The translations under genes and the position numbers were made by a program. From Rutidosis leptorrhynchoides (taxonomy: Eukaryota; Streptophyta; Magnoliopsida; Asterales; Asteraceae), in assembly GCF_046630445.1 (NCBI RefSeq), contig NC_092337.1:194343001-194407000 (forward strand): DNA of 64,000 nt. Reading direction: 5' to 3'. Each line of letters starts with the position of its first letter. Within the stretch, counting starts at the first letter, position 1. This document shows positions 12,945-24,676 of the stretch, piece after piece. The notes beneath the pieces were generated by a model. It did not search any database and was not told where the DNA came from. It worked only from the letters and a program-made list of their open reading frames with translations.

Positions 12945-13333
12945 CTAGCATTGTTCAATGTCGTCATATGTATTTTTACTACAAAATACAATATGGTGAG
13001 TTTCATTTGCTCCCTTTTTAAATGCTTTTGCAATATATATTTTTGGGACTGAGAATACATGCGCTGCTTTATAAATGTTTGACAAAATAGACAAAAGTAC
13101 TTAAAACTACATTCTATGGCTGGATTATTAAACCGAATATGCCCCTTTTTAGTCTGGTAATCTAAGAATTAGGGAACAGACACCCTAATTGACGCGAATC
13201 CTAAAGATAGATCTATTGGGCCCAACAAGCCCCATCCAAAGTACCGGATGCTTTAGTACTTCGAATTTATCATGTCCGAAGGGAGTCCCGGAATGATGGG
13301 GATATTCTATATGCATCTTGTTAAGGTCGGTTA
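12945..13333 (+). mobile_element. Element A, left LTR, second segment
   Basis: This continues LTR A after element B and matches about 47305-47698. Its last part is homologous, in the reverse complement, to about 13840-14125 in the C LTRs. Because C is on the minus strand, the two families share this stretch in the same sense. It is interrupted at 13334 by C-outer. Confidence 0.88.
13329..13333. other. Target-site duplication of C-outer (left copy)
   Basis: GGTTA here and AGTTA at 39363-39367 flank the C-outer element. The intact LTR at about 47697 has one copy (GGTTA). One base has changed since insertion. Confidence 0.8.
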
Positions 13334-16300
13334 TGAAATGTCCCGTTCATATTGATTATAAACGTTCCATATTAATTGATCTCTTTGCGAGGTTTTGACC
13401 TCTATATGAGACGTTTTTCAAAGACTGCATTCGTTTTTAAAACAAACCATAACCTTTATTTTATCGACAAGGTTAACAAGACACCACTTAGATTATCCAG
13501 AAATGATAATCTAACAAATATCACACTTAAACACTACCAATACATATTGGTTTACAAATATTAATATGTTACAACAAAATAAATCTCGAATGCAGATTTA
13601 AACAATATTATACAAGCATGCTGACACCAAATCTTGTCCATATAATAGCATGCAACAGCGGAAGCTCTTAATAATCACCTGAGAATAAACATGCTTTAAA
13701 CGTCAACAAAAATGTTGGTGAGTTATAGGTTTAACCTATATTTATCAGGTCGTAATAATAGACCACAAGATTTCATATTTCAATATACATCCCATACATA
13801 GAGATAAAAATCATTCATATGGTGAACACCTGGTAACCGACCTTAACAAGATGCATATAGAATATCCCCTATCATTCTGGGACTCCCTTCGGACATGATA
13901 AATTCGAAGTACTAAAGCATCCGATACTTTGGATGGGGCTCGTTGGGCCCAATAGATCTATCTTTAGGATTCGCGTCAATTAGGTTGTCTGTTCCCTAAT
14001 TCTTAGATTACCAGACTAAAAAGGGGCATATTCAGTTTAATAATCCAGCCATAGAATGTAGTTTCATTTACTTGTGTCTATTTTGTAAAACATTTATAAA
14101 ACTGCTTGTATTCTCATCCCAAAATATTAGATTTTAAAAGTGGGACTATAACTCACTTTCACAGATTTTTACTTCGTAGGGAAGTAAGACTTGGCCACTG
14201 GTCGATTCACGAACCTATAACAAATATGTACATATATATCAAAGTATGTTCAAAATATATTTACAACATTTTTAATACGTTTTGCTGTTTTAAGTTTATT
14301 AAGTCAGCTATCCTCGTTAGTAACCTACAACTAGTTGTCCACAGTTAGATGTACAGAAAATAAAGCAATATATATTATCTTGAATCAATCCACGACCTCG
14401 TGTATAAAAGCCTCAGGCTAGATCACAACTCAAAGTATATATAATATTTTGGAATCAACCTTAACCCTGTATAGCTAACTCCAACATTACTGCATATAGA
14501 GTGTCTATGGTTGTTCCGAAATATATATATATATATAGATGGGTCCATATGATATGTCAAAACATTGTATTCATGTCTATGGTATCCCAAGATTACATAA
14601 TATATTAGAATACATGTATAATATAATATGAGTTAGCTAGGATATGATTAATATAGATTTGTTACCAATTTTGACGTAGCTACAACAAGAAAAATTATCC
14701 AATCTTGTTTTACCCATAACTTCTTCGTTTTAAATCCATTTTTAGTGTTTCAAGTTGCTATGGTTTCATATTGAACTTAGGTTTATGAATATAAACATAA
14801 AAAGTATAAGTTTATAGTCGGAAATATAGGTTACAAGTCAGTTTTGTATAGGTAGTCATTTCAGTCGAAAGAACGACCTCCAGATGACCATTTTGGAAAA
14901 CTTACTTCCACTTTGAGTTTAACCATGATTTTTGGATATAGTTTCATGTTCATAAGAAAAATAATTTTCCTATAAGAACAACTTTTAAATCAAAGTTTAT
15001 CACAGTTTTTAATTAACTAACCCAAAACAGCCCGCGGTGTTACTACGACGACGTATATCCGGTTTTACGGTGTTTTTCGTGTTTACAGGTTTTAAATCAT
15101 TAAGTTAGCATATCATATAGATATAGAACATGTGTTTAGTTGATTTTAAAAGTCAAGTTAGAAGGATTAACTTTATTTGCGAACAAGTTTAGAATTAACT
15201 AAACTATGTTCTAGTGATTACAAGTTTAAATCTTCGAATAAGATAGTTTTATATGTATGAATCGAATGATGTTATGAACATCATTACTACCTTAATTTTA
15301 GTAGGTAAACCTACTGTAAATGAAAAAAATAGATCTAGCTTCAAAGGATCCTTGGATGGCTTGAAAGTTCTTGAAGCAGAATCATGACACGAAAACAAGT
15401 TCAAGTAAGATTTCCACTCGAAATAAGATTGTTATAGTTATAGAAATTGAATCAAAGTTTGAATATGAGTATTACCTTGTATTAGAAAGATATCTTACTG
15501 TAAATAAGAAAGATTTCTTGTGTTTGGATGATCACTTTACAAGATTGGAAGTAAGCTAGCAAACTTGAAAGTATTCTTGATTTTATGAAACTAGAACTTA
15601 TAGAATTTATGAAGATCACTTAGAACTTGAAGATAGAACTTGAGAGAGATCAATTAGATGAAGAAAATTGAAGAATTAAAGTGTTTGTAGGTGTTTTTGG
15701 TCGTTGGTATATGGATTAGATATAAAGGATGTGTAATTTTGTTTACTTGTAAATAAGTCATGAATGATTACTAATATTTTTGTAATTTTATGAGATATTT
15801 CATGCTAGTTTTCAAATGATGGTTTCCACATATGTTAGGTGACTCACAAGGGCTGCTAAGAGGTGATCATTGGAGTATATATATCAATAGTAAATACATT
15901 TAGAAGCTGGGTATTGTACGAGTACGAATACGAGTGCATACGAGTAGAATTGTTGATGAAAATGAATGAGGATGTAATTATAAGCATTTTTGTTAAGTAG
16001 AAGTACTTTGATAAGTGTCTTGAAGTCTTTCAGAAGTGTATGAATACATATTAAAACACTACATGTATATACATTTTAACCGAGTCTCTAAGTCATCGTT
16101 AGTCGTTACATGTAAGTGTTGTTTTGAAACCTTTAGGTTAACGATCTTGTTAAATGTTGTTAACCCATTGTTTTTACATATGTAGTTCATTGTTAATATA
16201 CTTAATGATATGTTTAATTATCATAATACCATGTTAACTATATATATATCCATATATATGACATCATATAGTTTTTACAAGTTTTAACGTTCGTAAATCA

Positions 16301-16454
16301 CCGGTCAACTTGGGTGGTTAATTGTCTATGTGAAACCTATTTCAATTAATCAAGTAAAAACAAGTTTGATTGCTTAACATGTTGGAAACACTTAATCATG
16401 TAAATAAAAATTTCATTTAATATATATAAACATGAAAAAGTTCGGGTCACTACA
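13334..16454 (-). repeat. C-outer 3' LTR
   Basis: A 3.1-kb LTR paired with 36013-39362. On the sense strand it begins TGTAGTGACCCG and ends GGGACATTTCA. It contains a perfect 9-bp-arm hairpin at 15265-15285 and a second imperfect one near 13492-13514. No credible gene is present; short frames such as 13376-13564 and 15371-15559 recur in the partner LTR without recognisable similarity. Confidence 0.9.
15265..15285. repeat. Hairpin conserved in all four C LTRs
   Basis: Arms AATGATGTT and AACATCATT with a 3-nt loop. The same perfect inverted repeat occurs at 23291-23311, 33139-33159 and 37930-37950. It may be a protein-binding or RNA structure; function unknown. Confidence 0.7.
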
Positions 16455-16490
16455 GTACCTACCCGTTAAATAAATTTCGTCCCGAAATTT
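16455..16490 (-). promoter_or_regulatory. C-outer polypurine tract and hairpin
   Basis: The sense strand reads TTAACGGGTAGGTAC immediately before the 3' LTR (16455-16469), a plausible plus-strand primer. The adjacent perfect inverted repeat AAATTTCGTCCCGAAATTT (16472-16490) touches the pol stop codon at 16490-16492. Confidence 0.75.
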
Positions 16491-19400
16491 TAAGCAGTTG
16501 GAGGTGTTGACGTATCTTCTGGAAATAAGTGTGGGTATTTCTTCTTCATCTGATTTTCTCGTTCCCAGGTGAACTCGGGTCCTCTACGAGCATTCCATCG
16601 AACCTTAACAATTGGTATCTTGTTTTGCTTAAGTCTTTTAACCTCACGGTCCATTATTTCGACGGGTTCTTCGATGAATTGAAGTTTTTCGTTGATTTGG
16701 ATTTCGTCTAACGGAATAGTGAGATCTTCTTTAGAAAAACATTTCTTCAAATTCGAGACGTGGAAAGTGTTATGTACAGCCGCGAGTTGTTGAGGTAACT
16801 CAAGACGGTAAGCTACTGGTCCGACATGATCAATAATCTTGAATGGTCCAATATACCTAGGATTTAATTTCCCTCTTTTGCCAAATTGAACAACGCCTTT
16901 CCAAGGTGAAACTTTAAGTATGACCATCTCTCCAATTTTAAATTCTATATATTTTCTTTTAATTTCAGCGTAGCTCTTTTGTCGACTTTGGGCGGTTTTC
17001 AACCGTTGTTGAATTTGGATGATCTTCTCGGTAGTTTCTTGTATTATCTCCGGACCCGTAATCTATCTATCCCCCACTTCACCTCAACAAATCGAAGACC
17101 TGCACTTTCTACTATAAAGTGCTTCAAACGGTGCCATCTCAATGCTTGAATGGTAGCTGTTGTTGTAGGAAAATTATGCTAACGGTAGATGTCGATCCCA
17201 ACTATTTCTGAAATAAATAACACATGCTCGTAGCATGTCTTCAAGCGTTTGTATCATCCTTTCGCTCTACCCATCAGTTTGTGGATGATAGGCAGTACTC
17301 ATGTCTAGACGAGTTCCTAATGCTTGCTGTAATGTCTGCCAGAATCTTGAAATAAATCTTCCATCCCTATCAGAGATAATAGAGATTGGTATTCCATGTC
17401 TGGAGACGACTTCCTTCAAATACAGTCGTGCTAACTTCTCAATCTTGTCATCTTCTCTTATTGGCAGGAAGTGTGCTGATTTGGTGATACGATCAACTAT
17501 TACCCAAATAGTATCAAAACCACTTGCAGTCCTTGGCAATTTAGTGATGAAATCCATGGTAATGTTTTCCCATTTCCATTCCGGGATTTCGGGTTTTTGA
17601 AGTAGACCTGATGGTTTCTGATGCTCAGCTTTGACCTTAGAACACGTCAAACATTCTCCTACATATTTAGCAACATAGGCTTTCATACCCGGCCACCAAA
17701 AATGTTTCTTGAGATCCTTGTACATCTTCCCCGTTCCATGATGTATTGAGTATCTGGTTTTATGAGCTTCTCTAAGTACCATTTCTCTCATATCTCCAAA
17801 TTTTGGTACCCAAATTCTTTCAACCCTATACCGGGTTCCGTCTTCCCGAATATTAAGATGCTTCTCCGATCCTTTGGGTATTTCATCCTTTAAATTTCCT
17901 TCTTTTAAAACTCCTTGTTGCGCCTCCTTTATTTGAGTAGTAAGGTTATTGTGAATCATTATATTCATAGCTTTTACTCGAATGGGTTCTCTGTCCTTTC
18001 TGCTCAAGGCGTCGGCTACCACATTTGCCTTCCCCGGGTGGTAACGAATCTCAAAGTCGTAATCATTCAATAATTCAATCCACCTGCGCTGCCTCATGTT
18101 CAGTTTTTTCTGATTAAATATGTGTTGAAGACTTTTGTGGTCGGTATATATAATACTTTTGACCCCATATAAGTAGTGCCTCCAAGTCTTTAATGCAAAA
18201 ACAACCGCGCCTAATTTCAAATCATGCGTCGTATAATTCTGCTCGTGAATCTTCAATTGTCTAGACGCATAAGAAATTACTTTCGTTCGTTGCATTAATA
18301 CACAACCGAGACCTTGCTTTGAGGTGTCACAATATATCACAAAATCATCATTCCCTTCAGGTAATGACAATATATGTGCGGTAGTTAACTTTTTCTTTAA
18401 CAATTTAAATACTTTTTCTTGTTCATCTTTCCATTCAAATTTCTTCCCTTTATGCGTTAATGCAGTCAAGGGTTTTGCTATTCTGGAAAAGTCTTGGATG
18501 AACCTTCTGTAGTAGCCAGCCAGTCCTAAAAATTGGCGTATATGCTTCGGAGTTTTCGGGGTTTTCCCACTTTTCAACGGTTTCAATCTTTGCTGGATCC
18601 ACCTAAATACCTTCTTTGTTCACTATGTGACCGAGAAATTGAACTTCTTCCAACCAAAATGCACACTTTGAAAACTTAGCGTACAGTTTTTCCTTCCTTA
18701 ACAACTCTAGCACTTTTCTCAAATGTTCTTCATGCTCTTGGTCATTCTTTGAGTAAATAAGTATGTCATCGATGAAAACAATGACAAACTTGTCAAGGTA
18801 TGGTCCACACACTCGGTTCATGAGGTCCATGAACACAGCTGGTGCGTTGGTCAACCCAAACGGCATAACCATAAACTCGTAATGATCGTTACGCGTCCTA
18901 AAAGCAGTCTTTGGAATATCATCCTCCTTCACCCGCATTTGATGATACCCAGAACATAAATCAATCTTCGAATATACCGATGAGCCTTGTAGTTGATCAA
19001 ATAAGTCGTCGATTCTCGGTAGTGGGTAGCGGTTCTTGATGGTAAGTTTGTTCAACTCTCGGTAGTCGATACACAACCTAAATGTACCATCCTTCTTCTT
19101 GACAAACAAAACAGGAGCTCCCCATGGTGATGTACTTGGTCGAATGAAATCACGCTCTAAAAGTTCTTGTAACTGACTTTGTAATTCTTTCATTTCGCTG
19201 GGCGCGAGTCTGTATGGAGCACGAGCTATTGGTGCAGCTCCTGGTACAAGCTCTATTTGAAATTCAACGGATCGATGTGGGGGTAATCCCGGTAATTCTT
19301 TTGGAAATACATCGGGAAATTCTTTTGGGACGGGGAACATCACTGATGTTCTTTTCTTCAGGTTTAACTTCCTTGATGTGTGCTAGAATGAAGTAACAAC

Positions 19401-21054
19401 CTTTTCTTATTAGTTTTTGCGCCTTCAAACTACTACTAAGATTTGATTTCGCATTGTTCTTTTCTCCGTACACCATTAAAGGTTTTCCCTTTTCACGCAT
19501 AATGCGAATCGCATTTTTGTAACAAACAACCTCTGCTCTCACCTTTTTCAACCAGTCCATGCCAATTATTACATCAAAACTCCCTAACTCGACTGGTATT
19601 AAATTAATTTTAAACGTTTCATCCCCCAGTTTAATTTCTCTATCCCGACATATATTATCTGCTGAAATTATTTTATCATTTGCTATTTCGAGTAAAAATT
19701 TACTATCCAAAGGCGTCAATGGGCAACTTAATTTAGCACAAAAATCTCTACTCATATAGCTTCTATTCGCACCCGAATCAAATAAAACATAAGCAGATGT
19801 ATTGTCAATAAAAATGTACCCGTAACAAGCTCTGGGTCTTCCTGCGCTTCTACCGCATTAATATTGAAAACTCTTCCGCGGACTTGCCCATTAGTATTCC
19901 CTTGATTTGGACAATTTCTATTAATGTGGCCCGGTTTTCCACATTTATAACAAACTACGTCGGCATTATTTGTTCCGACCTTATTTGTTTCTTTATTTTT
20001 GTTGTTCTTTGGTCCGTAAATCTCACATTTTACCGTGCCATGACCACTTCTCTTACACTTGGTGCAAACTGTTGTGCAAAACACATTCGGATGGTACTCT
20101 GCACATCTGAAGCATGGTTGTTTCTGTTGTTTGTTGTTATTGAGGTTGTTGTTGGGATTGTTATTGTTGTTGAAACAGTTGTTGTAGTTGGTGTTGTTGT
20201 TGTTGTTGGGACGTTTGTTATAGTTATCGTTAGGATTGCGATTATTGTTGCGATTGTTGTTACAGTTGTGGTTGTAATTGTTATTATTATTGTACTGGTG
20301 ACTCTTGTCATCGTTTTCCTCCCACTTCCTCTTGAGTTGTTTCGTGTTGGCTTCTTCGGCCACCTGTTCTTTAATTCTCCCCTCAATCTGATTTATGAGT
20401 TTATGAGCCATTCGACTTGCCTTCTGTATGGAAGCGGGCTCGTGTGAACTCACATCTTCTTGAATCCTTACTCGTAACCCTTTTACAAACGCGTCGATCT
20501 TCTTTTCTTCATCTTCGAACGCTCCCGGACACAATAGGCACAACTCTGTGAATCGTCGTTCATATGTGGTAATGTTAAATCCTTATGTTCGTAACTCTCT
20601 AAGTTCTACCTTGAGCTTATTGACTTCGTCTCTAGGACGGTACTGCTCGTTCATCAATTGCTTGAATGCCGACCACGGTAGTGCGTAAGCAGCATTTTGT
20701 CCTACTTGTTCAAGATAGGTGTTCCACCACGTTAACGCAGTACCTGTGAAGGTATGCGTAGCGTACTTAACTTTGTCCCCTTCAGTACACTTACTTATGG
20801 CAAACACATTCGACCTTCTCAGTCCACCGTTTCAATCCAATTGGTCCTTCGGTTGCATCAAATTCCAAAGGTTTGCAGGCAGTGAATTCTTTGTAGGAGC
20901 ATCCTACACGATTTCTTGTGGAATTAGTTCCACTGATAGATCCAGAGTTATTGTTATTTTGCATCGCAGCCTGTACTACGGCTATGTTTGCTGCAAGGAA
21001 AACTCGGAAGTCTTCCTCGCTCATGTTCAAATTCTGACGTGTCGCCGGTGCCAT
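16490..21054 (-). pseudogene. C-outer gag-pol polyprotein pseudogene
   Basis: A decayed single-frame-type gag-pol. Gag starts near 21054 with MAPATRQN and carries two CCHC zinc knuckles (about 19920-20120). Protease is near 19690-19800. RT with FIDD is in 18603-19343, RNase H and integrase in 17267-18586, and the integrase tail with intact chromodomain-like end in 16490-17002. Lesions visible by comparison with C-inner include a Gln-to-stop at about 20581, a 1-bp loss near 19805, a Lys-to-stop at about 18603, a 1-bp gain near 18560, a Glu-to-stop at 17267, and further stops in 17003-17266. It cannot make active proteins. Confidence 0.92.
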
Positions 21055-21186
21055 TTCCTTCAAAAATAGCCCAAAAGAATTGAGTTAATCATATAGAATT
21101 TAAGAGTAGTCAATAGTATTTCGTAGCATAATATGAACTTATTTATAAAAGCTTTTTCTTCATATTAGCATTTTATAGTTTTAATT
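21055..21186 (-). other. C-outer spacer upstream of gag
   Basis: An AT-rich leader between the internal PPT-like palindrome and the gag start. It is nearly identical to 29244-29375 in C-inner and has no reading frame. Confidence 0.6.
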
Positions 21187-21203
21187 CGGGTAGTACCTAC
21201 CCG
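21187..21203. repeat. Internal PPT-like palindrome (C-outer)
   Basis: CGGGTAGTACCTACCCG has 7-bp perfect arms. With the next bases it repeats GTACCTACCCGTTAA, the PPT found at the 3' LTR. It is in the same place, upstream of gag, in C-inner (29376-29392). Confidence 0.7.
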
Positions 21204-21375
21204 TTAAGTTCATACTTAGTAGCTATTATACAATTCAACTACTACGATTCTATATGAAAAAATTATTACAATAATATTTCGCGTTCAAACTTTTATACAA
21301 TATTTTACAAACATACAATACCACTATTATACATATAGGATGAAATATAGCACATAATAACTTGCTACATGGCAG

Positions 21376-21380
21376 CTATA
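21376..21380. other. Target-site duplication of C-inner (left copy)
   Basis: CTATA at 21376-21380 and 34485-34489 exactly flanks C-inner. Joining the flanks restores the spacer between the C-outer F-box remnant and its gag. Confidence 0.92.
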
Positions 21381-24300
21381 TGAAATGTCCCGTTCTTATT
21401 GATTAAAAACGTTCCATATTAATTGATTTCGTTGCGAGGTTTTGACCTCTATATGAGACGTTTTTCAAAGACTGCATTCATTTTAAAACAAACCATAACC
21501 TTTATTTCATCAATAAAGGTTTAAAAAGCTTTACGTAGATTATCAAATAATGATAATCTAAAATATCCTGTTTACACACGACCATTACATAATGGTTTAC
21601 AATACAAATATGTTACAACAAAATAAGTTTCTTGAATGCAGTTTTTACACAATATCATACAAGCATGGACTCCAAATCTCGTCCTTATTTAAGTATGCGA
21701 CAGCGGAAGCTCTTAATAATCACCTGAGAATAAACATGCTTAAAACGTCAACAAAAATGTTGGTGAGTTATAGGTTTAACCTATATATATCAAATCATAA
21801 TAATAGACCACAAGATTTCATATTTCAATACATATCCCATACATAGAGATAAAAATCATTCATATGGTGAACACCTGGTAACCGACATTAACAAGATGCA
21901 TATATAAGAATATCCCCATCATTCCGGGACACCCTTCGGATATGATATAAATTTTGAAGTACTAAAGCATCCGGTACTTTGGATGGGGTTTGTTAGGCCC
22001 AATAGATCTATCTTTAGGATTCGCGTCAATTAGGGTGTCTGTTCCCTAATTCTTAGATTACCAGACTTAATAAAAAGGGGCATATTCGATTTCGATAATT
22101 CAACCATAGAATGTAGTTTCACGTACTTGTGTCTATTTTGTAAATCATTTATAATACCTGCATGTATTCTCATCCCAAAAATATTAGATTTTAAAAGTGG
22201 GACTATAACTCAATTTTACAGATTTTTTACTTCGTCGGGAAGTAAGACTTGGCCACTGGTCGATTCACGAACCTATAACAAATATGTACTTATATATTAA
22301 AGTATGTTCAAAATATATTTACAACACTTTTAATACATTTTGATGTTTTAAGTTTATTAAGTCAGCTGTCCTCGTTAGTAACCTACAACTAGTTGTCCAC
22401 GGTTAGATGTACAGAAATAAATCGATATATATTATCTTGAATCAATCCACGACCCAGTGTATACATATCTCAGTATTGATCACAATTCAAACTATATATA
22501 TTTTGGAATCAACCTCAACCCTGTATAGCTAACTCCAACATTCACATATAGAGTGTCTATGGTTGTTCCGAAATATATATAGATGTGTCGACATGATAGG
22601 TCGAAACATTGTATACGTGTCTATGGTATCTCAAGATTACATAATATACAATACAAGTTGATTAAGTTATGGTTGGAATAGATTTGTTACCAATTTTCAC
22701 GTAGCTAAAATGAGAAAAATTATCCAATCTTGTTTTACCCATAACTTCTTCATTTTAAATCCGTTTTGAGTGAATCAAATTGCTATGGTTTCATATTGAA
22801 CTCTATTTTATGAATCTAAACAGAAAAAGTATAGGTTTATAGTCGGAAAAATAAGTTACAAGTCATTTTTGTAAAGGTAGTCATTTCAGTCGAAAGAACG
22901 ACGTCTAGATGACCATTTTAGAAAACATACTTCCACTTTGAGTTTAACCATAATTTTTGGATATAGTTTCATGTTCATAATAAAAATCATTTTCTCAGAA
23001 TAACAACTTTTAAATCAAAGTTTATCATAGTTTTTAATTAACTAACCCAAAACAGCCCGCGGTGTTACTACGACGGCGTAAATCCGGTTTTACGGTGTTT
23101 TTCGTGTTTCCAGGTTTTAAATCATTAAGTTAGCATATCATATAGATATAGAAAATGTGTTTAGTTGATTTTAAAAGTCAAGTTATAAGGATTAACTTTT
23201 GTTTGCGAACAACTTTAGAATTAACTAAACTATGTTCTAGTGATTACAAGTTTAAACCTTCGAATAAGATAGCTTTATATGTATGAATCGAATGATGTTA
23301 TGAACATCATTACTACTCTAAGTTCCTTGGATAAACCTACTGGAAAAGATAAAAATGGATCTAGCTTCAACGGATCCTTGGATGGCTCGAAGTTCTTGAA
23401 GCAGAATCATGACACGAAAACAAGTTCAAGTAAGATCATCACTTGAAATAAGATTGTTATAGTTATAGAAATTGAACCAAAGTTTGAATATGATTATTAC
23501 CTTATATTAGAATGATAACTTACTGTAAGAAACAAAGATTTCTTGAGGTTGGATGATCACCTTACAAGATTGGAAGTGAGCTAGCAAACTTGAAAGTATT
23601 CTTGATTTTATGTAACTAGAACTTGTAGAATTTATGAAGAACACTTAGAACTTGAAGATAGAACTTGAGAGAGATCAATTAGATGAAGAAAATTGAAGAA
23701 TGAAAGTGTTTGTAGGTGTTTTTGGTCGTTGGTGTATGGATTAGATATAAAGGATATGTAATTTTGTTTTCATGTAAATAAGTCATAAATGATTTCTCAT
23801 ATTTTTGTAATTTTATGAGATATTTCATGCTAGTTGCCAAATGATGGTTCCCACATGTGTTAGGTGACTCACATGGGCTGCTAAGAGCTGATCATTGGAG
23901 TGTATATACCAATAGTACATACATCTAAAAGCTGTGTATTGTACGAGTACGAATACGGGTGCATACGAGTAGAATTGTTGATGAAACTGATCGAGGATGT
24001 AATTGTAAGCATTTTTGTTAAGTAGAAGTATTTTGATAAGTGTATTGAAGTCTTTAAAAAGTGTATAAATACATATTAAAACACTACATGTATATACATT
24101 TTAACTGAGTCGTTAAGTCATCGTTAGTCGTTACATGTAAGTGTTGTTTTGAAACCTTTAGGTTAACGATCTTATTAAATGTTGTTAACCCAATGTTTAT
24201 AATATCAAATGAGATTTTAAATTATTATATTATCATGATATTATCATGTATGAATATCTCTTAATATGATATATATACATTAAATATCTTTACAACGATA

Positions 24301-24640
24301 ATCGTTACATATATGTCTCGTTTAAAAATCATTAAGTTAGTAGTCTTGTTTTTACATATGTAGTTCATTGTTAATATACTTAATGATATGTTTACTTATC
24401 ATAGTATCATGTTAACTATATATATATATATATATCCATATATATGTCATCATATAGTTTTTACAAGTTTTAACGTTCGTGAATCACCGGTCAACTTGGG
24501 TGGTCAATTGTCTATATGAAACATATTTCAATTAATCAAGTCTTAACAAGTTTGATTGCTTAACATGTTGGAAACATTTAATCATGTAAATATCAATCTC
24601 AATTAATATATATAAACATGGAAAAGTTCGGGTCACTACA
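21381..24640 (-). repeat. C-inner 3' LTR
   Basis: A 3,260-bp LTR, almost identical to 31229-34484. Differences I saw are single bases near 23154 and 23991 and the TA run near 24417-24435. It contains the conserved hairpin at 23291-23311. The 84-codon frame at 21592-21846 is repeated unchanged in the other LTR, as expected from LTR identity, and is not called a gene. Confidence 0.94.
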
Positions 24641-24676
24641 GTACCTACCCGTTAAATAAATTTCGTCCCGAAATTT
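24641..24676 (-). promoter_or_regulatory. C-inner polypurine tract and hairpin
   Basis: Sense TTAACGGGTAGGTAC (24641-24655) abuts the 3' LTR. The hairpin AAATTTCGTCCCGAAATTT occupies 24658-24676 and overlaps the original pol stop codon (24676-24678). Confidence 0.78.

Noticed and set aside
19884..20447. 187-codon + strand frame opposite the C-outer gag, and similar ones at 28366-28599
   Set aside because: They are antisense shadows of the Asn-rich gag linker, giving Val/Ile runs.
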